From assembly GCA_013697225.1 (NCBI GenBank), contig JACCXG010000138.1, positions 1 to 6,922 of the forward strand: DNA of 6,922 bases, given 5' to 3'. The translations under genes were made by a program, and so were the position numbers. The notes below the pieces were generated by a model. That model made no database searches and had not been told where the DNA came from. It was given only the letters and a program-made list of their open reading frames with translations. Below, piece after piece: positions 5,788 through 6,922 of the stretch (position 1 is its first letter; each line of letters begins with the position of its first letter). This DNA is from Acidobacteriota bacterium. Its GTDB lineage: Bacteria > Acidobacteriota > Vicinamibacteria > Vicinamibacterales > 2-12-FULL-66-21.

Positions 5788-6922
5788 ATGGAAAGCAGGC
5801 GAAACTTCTTGAAGGCGTCCGCCGCCGCCCTCACGGTGGCTGCCACGAAGCCACTGTTCGGGATACAGGGGGCCAACGATCGTATCCGCCTGGCCGTCAT
5901 CGGCTGCGGCAACCGCTCCGGACGCGTGTTCGACTCGTTCGCGCGGCAGTCGAACGTGCAGTGGGTCGCCGGCGCCGAGGTGAACAACGCCAAGCTGGAG
6001 AGCTTCATGACTCCGGCCCGTCAGACCTTCAAGCTGGAGATGACGGGCGACTACCGCCGCATCCTGGACCGGAAGGACGTCGACGCCGTGCTCATCGGCA
6101 CGCCCGATCACTGGCACCACCAGCAGACGATCGATGCGATTTCCGCCGGCAAGGACGTCTATGTCGAGAAGCCGGCCGCGAACACGGTTCCGCGGCTGAA
6201 CGCCATGCTCGACGCCTACAAGAAGGGCAAGCAGGTCGTCCAGGTGGGAACCCAGCAGCGGAGCTGGGACCACTTCATGGAGGCCAAGAAGATCCTCGAC
6301 AGCGGCGTGCTCGGCAACGTCACCCACATCTACATCGTCCAGCCCGGATCGTACGCGAGGCCCAAGGAGGAGCCGCAGCCGGTTCCCGCGGGCCTGGACT
6401 GGGAGGCCTTCCAGGGTCCCGCCGAGCGACGGCCGTTCAAGCCGAGCCGCCTCGGCTTCCGTGCGTGGTATGCGTACGGCGGGGGGCTGGTCGCTGACTG
6501 GGGGGCGCACCACGTCGACGTGGCGCACTGGTTCATGAACGCGGACGGAAAGATTCCTCTCAAGACGGCCGCAACGGGAGCCTTTCTGGCCGTGCCGGAC
6601 GCCGATCCCGAGCAGGTGCCGGACACGTTCTCCATCTCCTGGCAGTACGACAACTTCATCATGACGTTCGCGAACGGCGAAGTGCCGCGTGCGCAGGAGG
6701 ATCTCGAAGGGTGGGGCGTCTTTTTCGTGTCGCCGGGCCGTGGCACGCTTCAGGTGAACCGGATGGGTTATGCCGTACGGCCGCCGGTGCCACGAACGCA
6801 GCGGAAGCAGGGACCGCCGCCACCTCCAACCGCCGGCGGCATGACGCTCGGAGCGGCGGCGCCTGGCGCGGAGCAGGGGGGGGCCCGGCAGGGAGGCCCC
6901 GGCGGGCCCGGTGGGGCTGGCG
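5788..6922 (+). CDS. Gfo/Idh/MocA family oxidoreductase with Tat signal (3' end outside window)
   Basis: 378 residues are visible and the frame is still open at the right edge; family members are usually about 430-480 residues. It is an NAD(P)-dependent sugar or glycoside dehydrogenase-type protein. The N terminus MESRRNFLKASAAALTVAAT is a textbook twin-arginine signal (SRRxFLK), implying export in folded form, probably with tightly bound cofactor as in Zymomonas glucose-fructose oxidoreductase. The Rossmann loop is VIGCGNRSG (37-45). TPDHWHH (105-111) and VEKPA (126-130) follow, with K128 the expected catalytic Lys. GGGLVADWGAHHVD (231-244) is the family's substrate-domain motif, with D237, H241 and D244 as key residues. 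After GTLQVNRMGY (319-328) the chain becomes Pro- and then Gly-rich (about 338-378), an unusual insertion before the expected C-terminal helix. AGGAG lies 6 nt before the ATG. The gene diverges from the cytochrome/quinoprotein operon. The substrate is not determinable. Confidence 0.92.
   Translation, partial: MESRRNFLKASAAALTVAATKPLFGIQGANDRIRLAVIGCGNRSGRVFDSFARQSNVQWVAGAEVNNAKLESFMTPARQTFKLEMTGDYRRILDRKDVDAVLIGTPDHWHHQQTIDAISAGKDVYVEKPAANTVPRLNAMLDAYKKGKQVVQVGTQQRSWDHFMEAKKILDSGVLGNVTHIYIVQPGSYARPKEEPQPVPAGLDWEAFQGPAERRPFKPSRLGFRAWYAYGGGLVADWGAHHVDVAHWFMNADGKIPLKTAATGAFLAVPDADPEQVPDTFSISWQYDNFIMTFANGEVPRAQEDLEGWGVFFVSPGRGTLQVNRMGYAVRPPVPRTQRKQGPPPPPTAGGMTLGAAAPGAEQGGARQGGPGGPGGAG

Noticed and set aside
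5302..6528. A 408-codon open frame on the minus strand across the divergent region
   Set aside because: It is antisense to the oxidoreductase and overlaps the cytochrome; such overprints are common in GC-rich codon usage and the product shows no recognisable motif.

Overview
The window is GC-rich, and its gene content suggests an uncultured, heterotrophic soil or sediment bacterium, most likely an acidobacterium (Vicinamibacterales-like). Three things point that way: a triheme cytochrome c coupled to a divergent PQQ-type quinoprotein, a Tat-exported Gfo/Idh/MocA oxidoreductase beside xylose-isomerase-like TIM barrels, and a CCAGTTG-type heptamer array. This placement is by pattern recognition only; no rRNA or marker gene is present.

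Layout from left to right: (1) positions 1-753 (+) hold the C-terminal half of an MFS transporter, cut by the window edge. (2) Positions 800-1657 (+) hold a sugar phosphate isomerase/epimerase-type TIM barrel, 46 bp after the transporter and probably in its operon. (3) Positions 1658-2470 (-) hold a second TIM barrel of another subfamily, facing the first tail to tail with the two stop codons touching. (4) Positions 2471-2693 are a non-coding spacer filled with 7-bp tandem repeats, part in direct and part in inverted orientation. (5) Positions 2694-4322 (-) hold a secreted PQQ-dependent-dehydrogenase-like beta-propeller. (6) Positions 4319-5455 (-) hold a secreted triheme cytochrome c whose stop overlaps the quinoprotein start (ATGA). 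(7) Positions 5456-5787 are a divergent intergenic region with two copies of the palindrome TGCATGCA. (8) Positions 5788-6922 (+) hold a Tat-signal Gfo/Idh/MocA oxidoreductase that runs off the right edge inside a Pro/Gly-rich segment. No RNA genes, insertion sequences or CRISPR arrays were seen.

How the genes may work together (inference): the combination resembles a carbohydrate oxidation module. An exported NAD(P)-type oxidoreductase would oxidise a sugar or glycoside, the transporter would bring a product in, and two cytoplasmic metal-dependent TIM barrels would epimerise, isomerise or cleave it. E. coli YcjS/YcjR, which work on 3-keto-glucosides, are the nearest characterised precedent I know. 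The cytochrome/quinoprotein pair would be a periplasmic respiratory dehydrogenase. The quinoprotein has departures from methanol dehydrogenase at the cofactor site, so it may not be a conventional PQQ/calcium enzyme.
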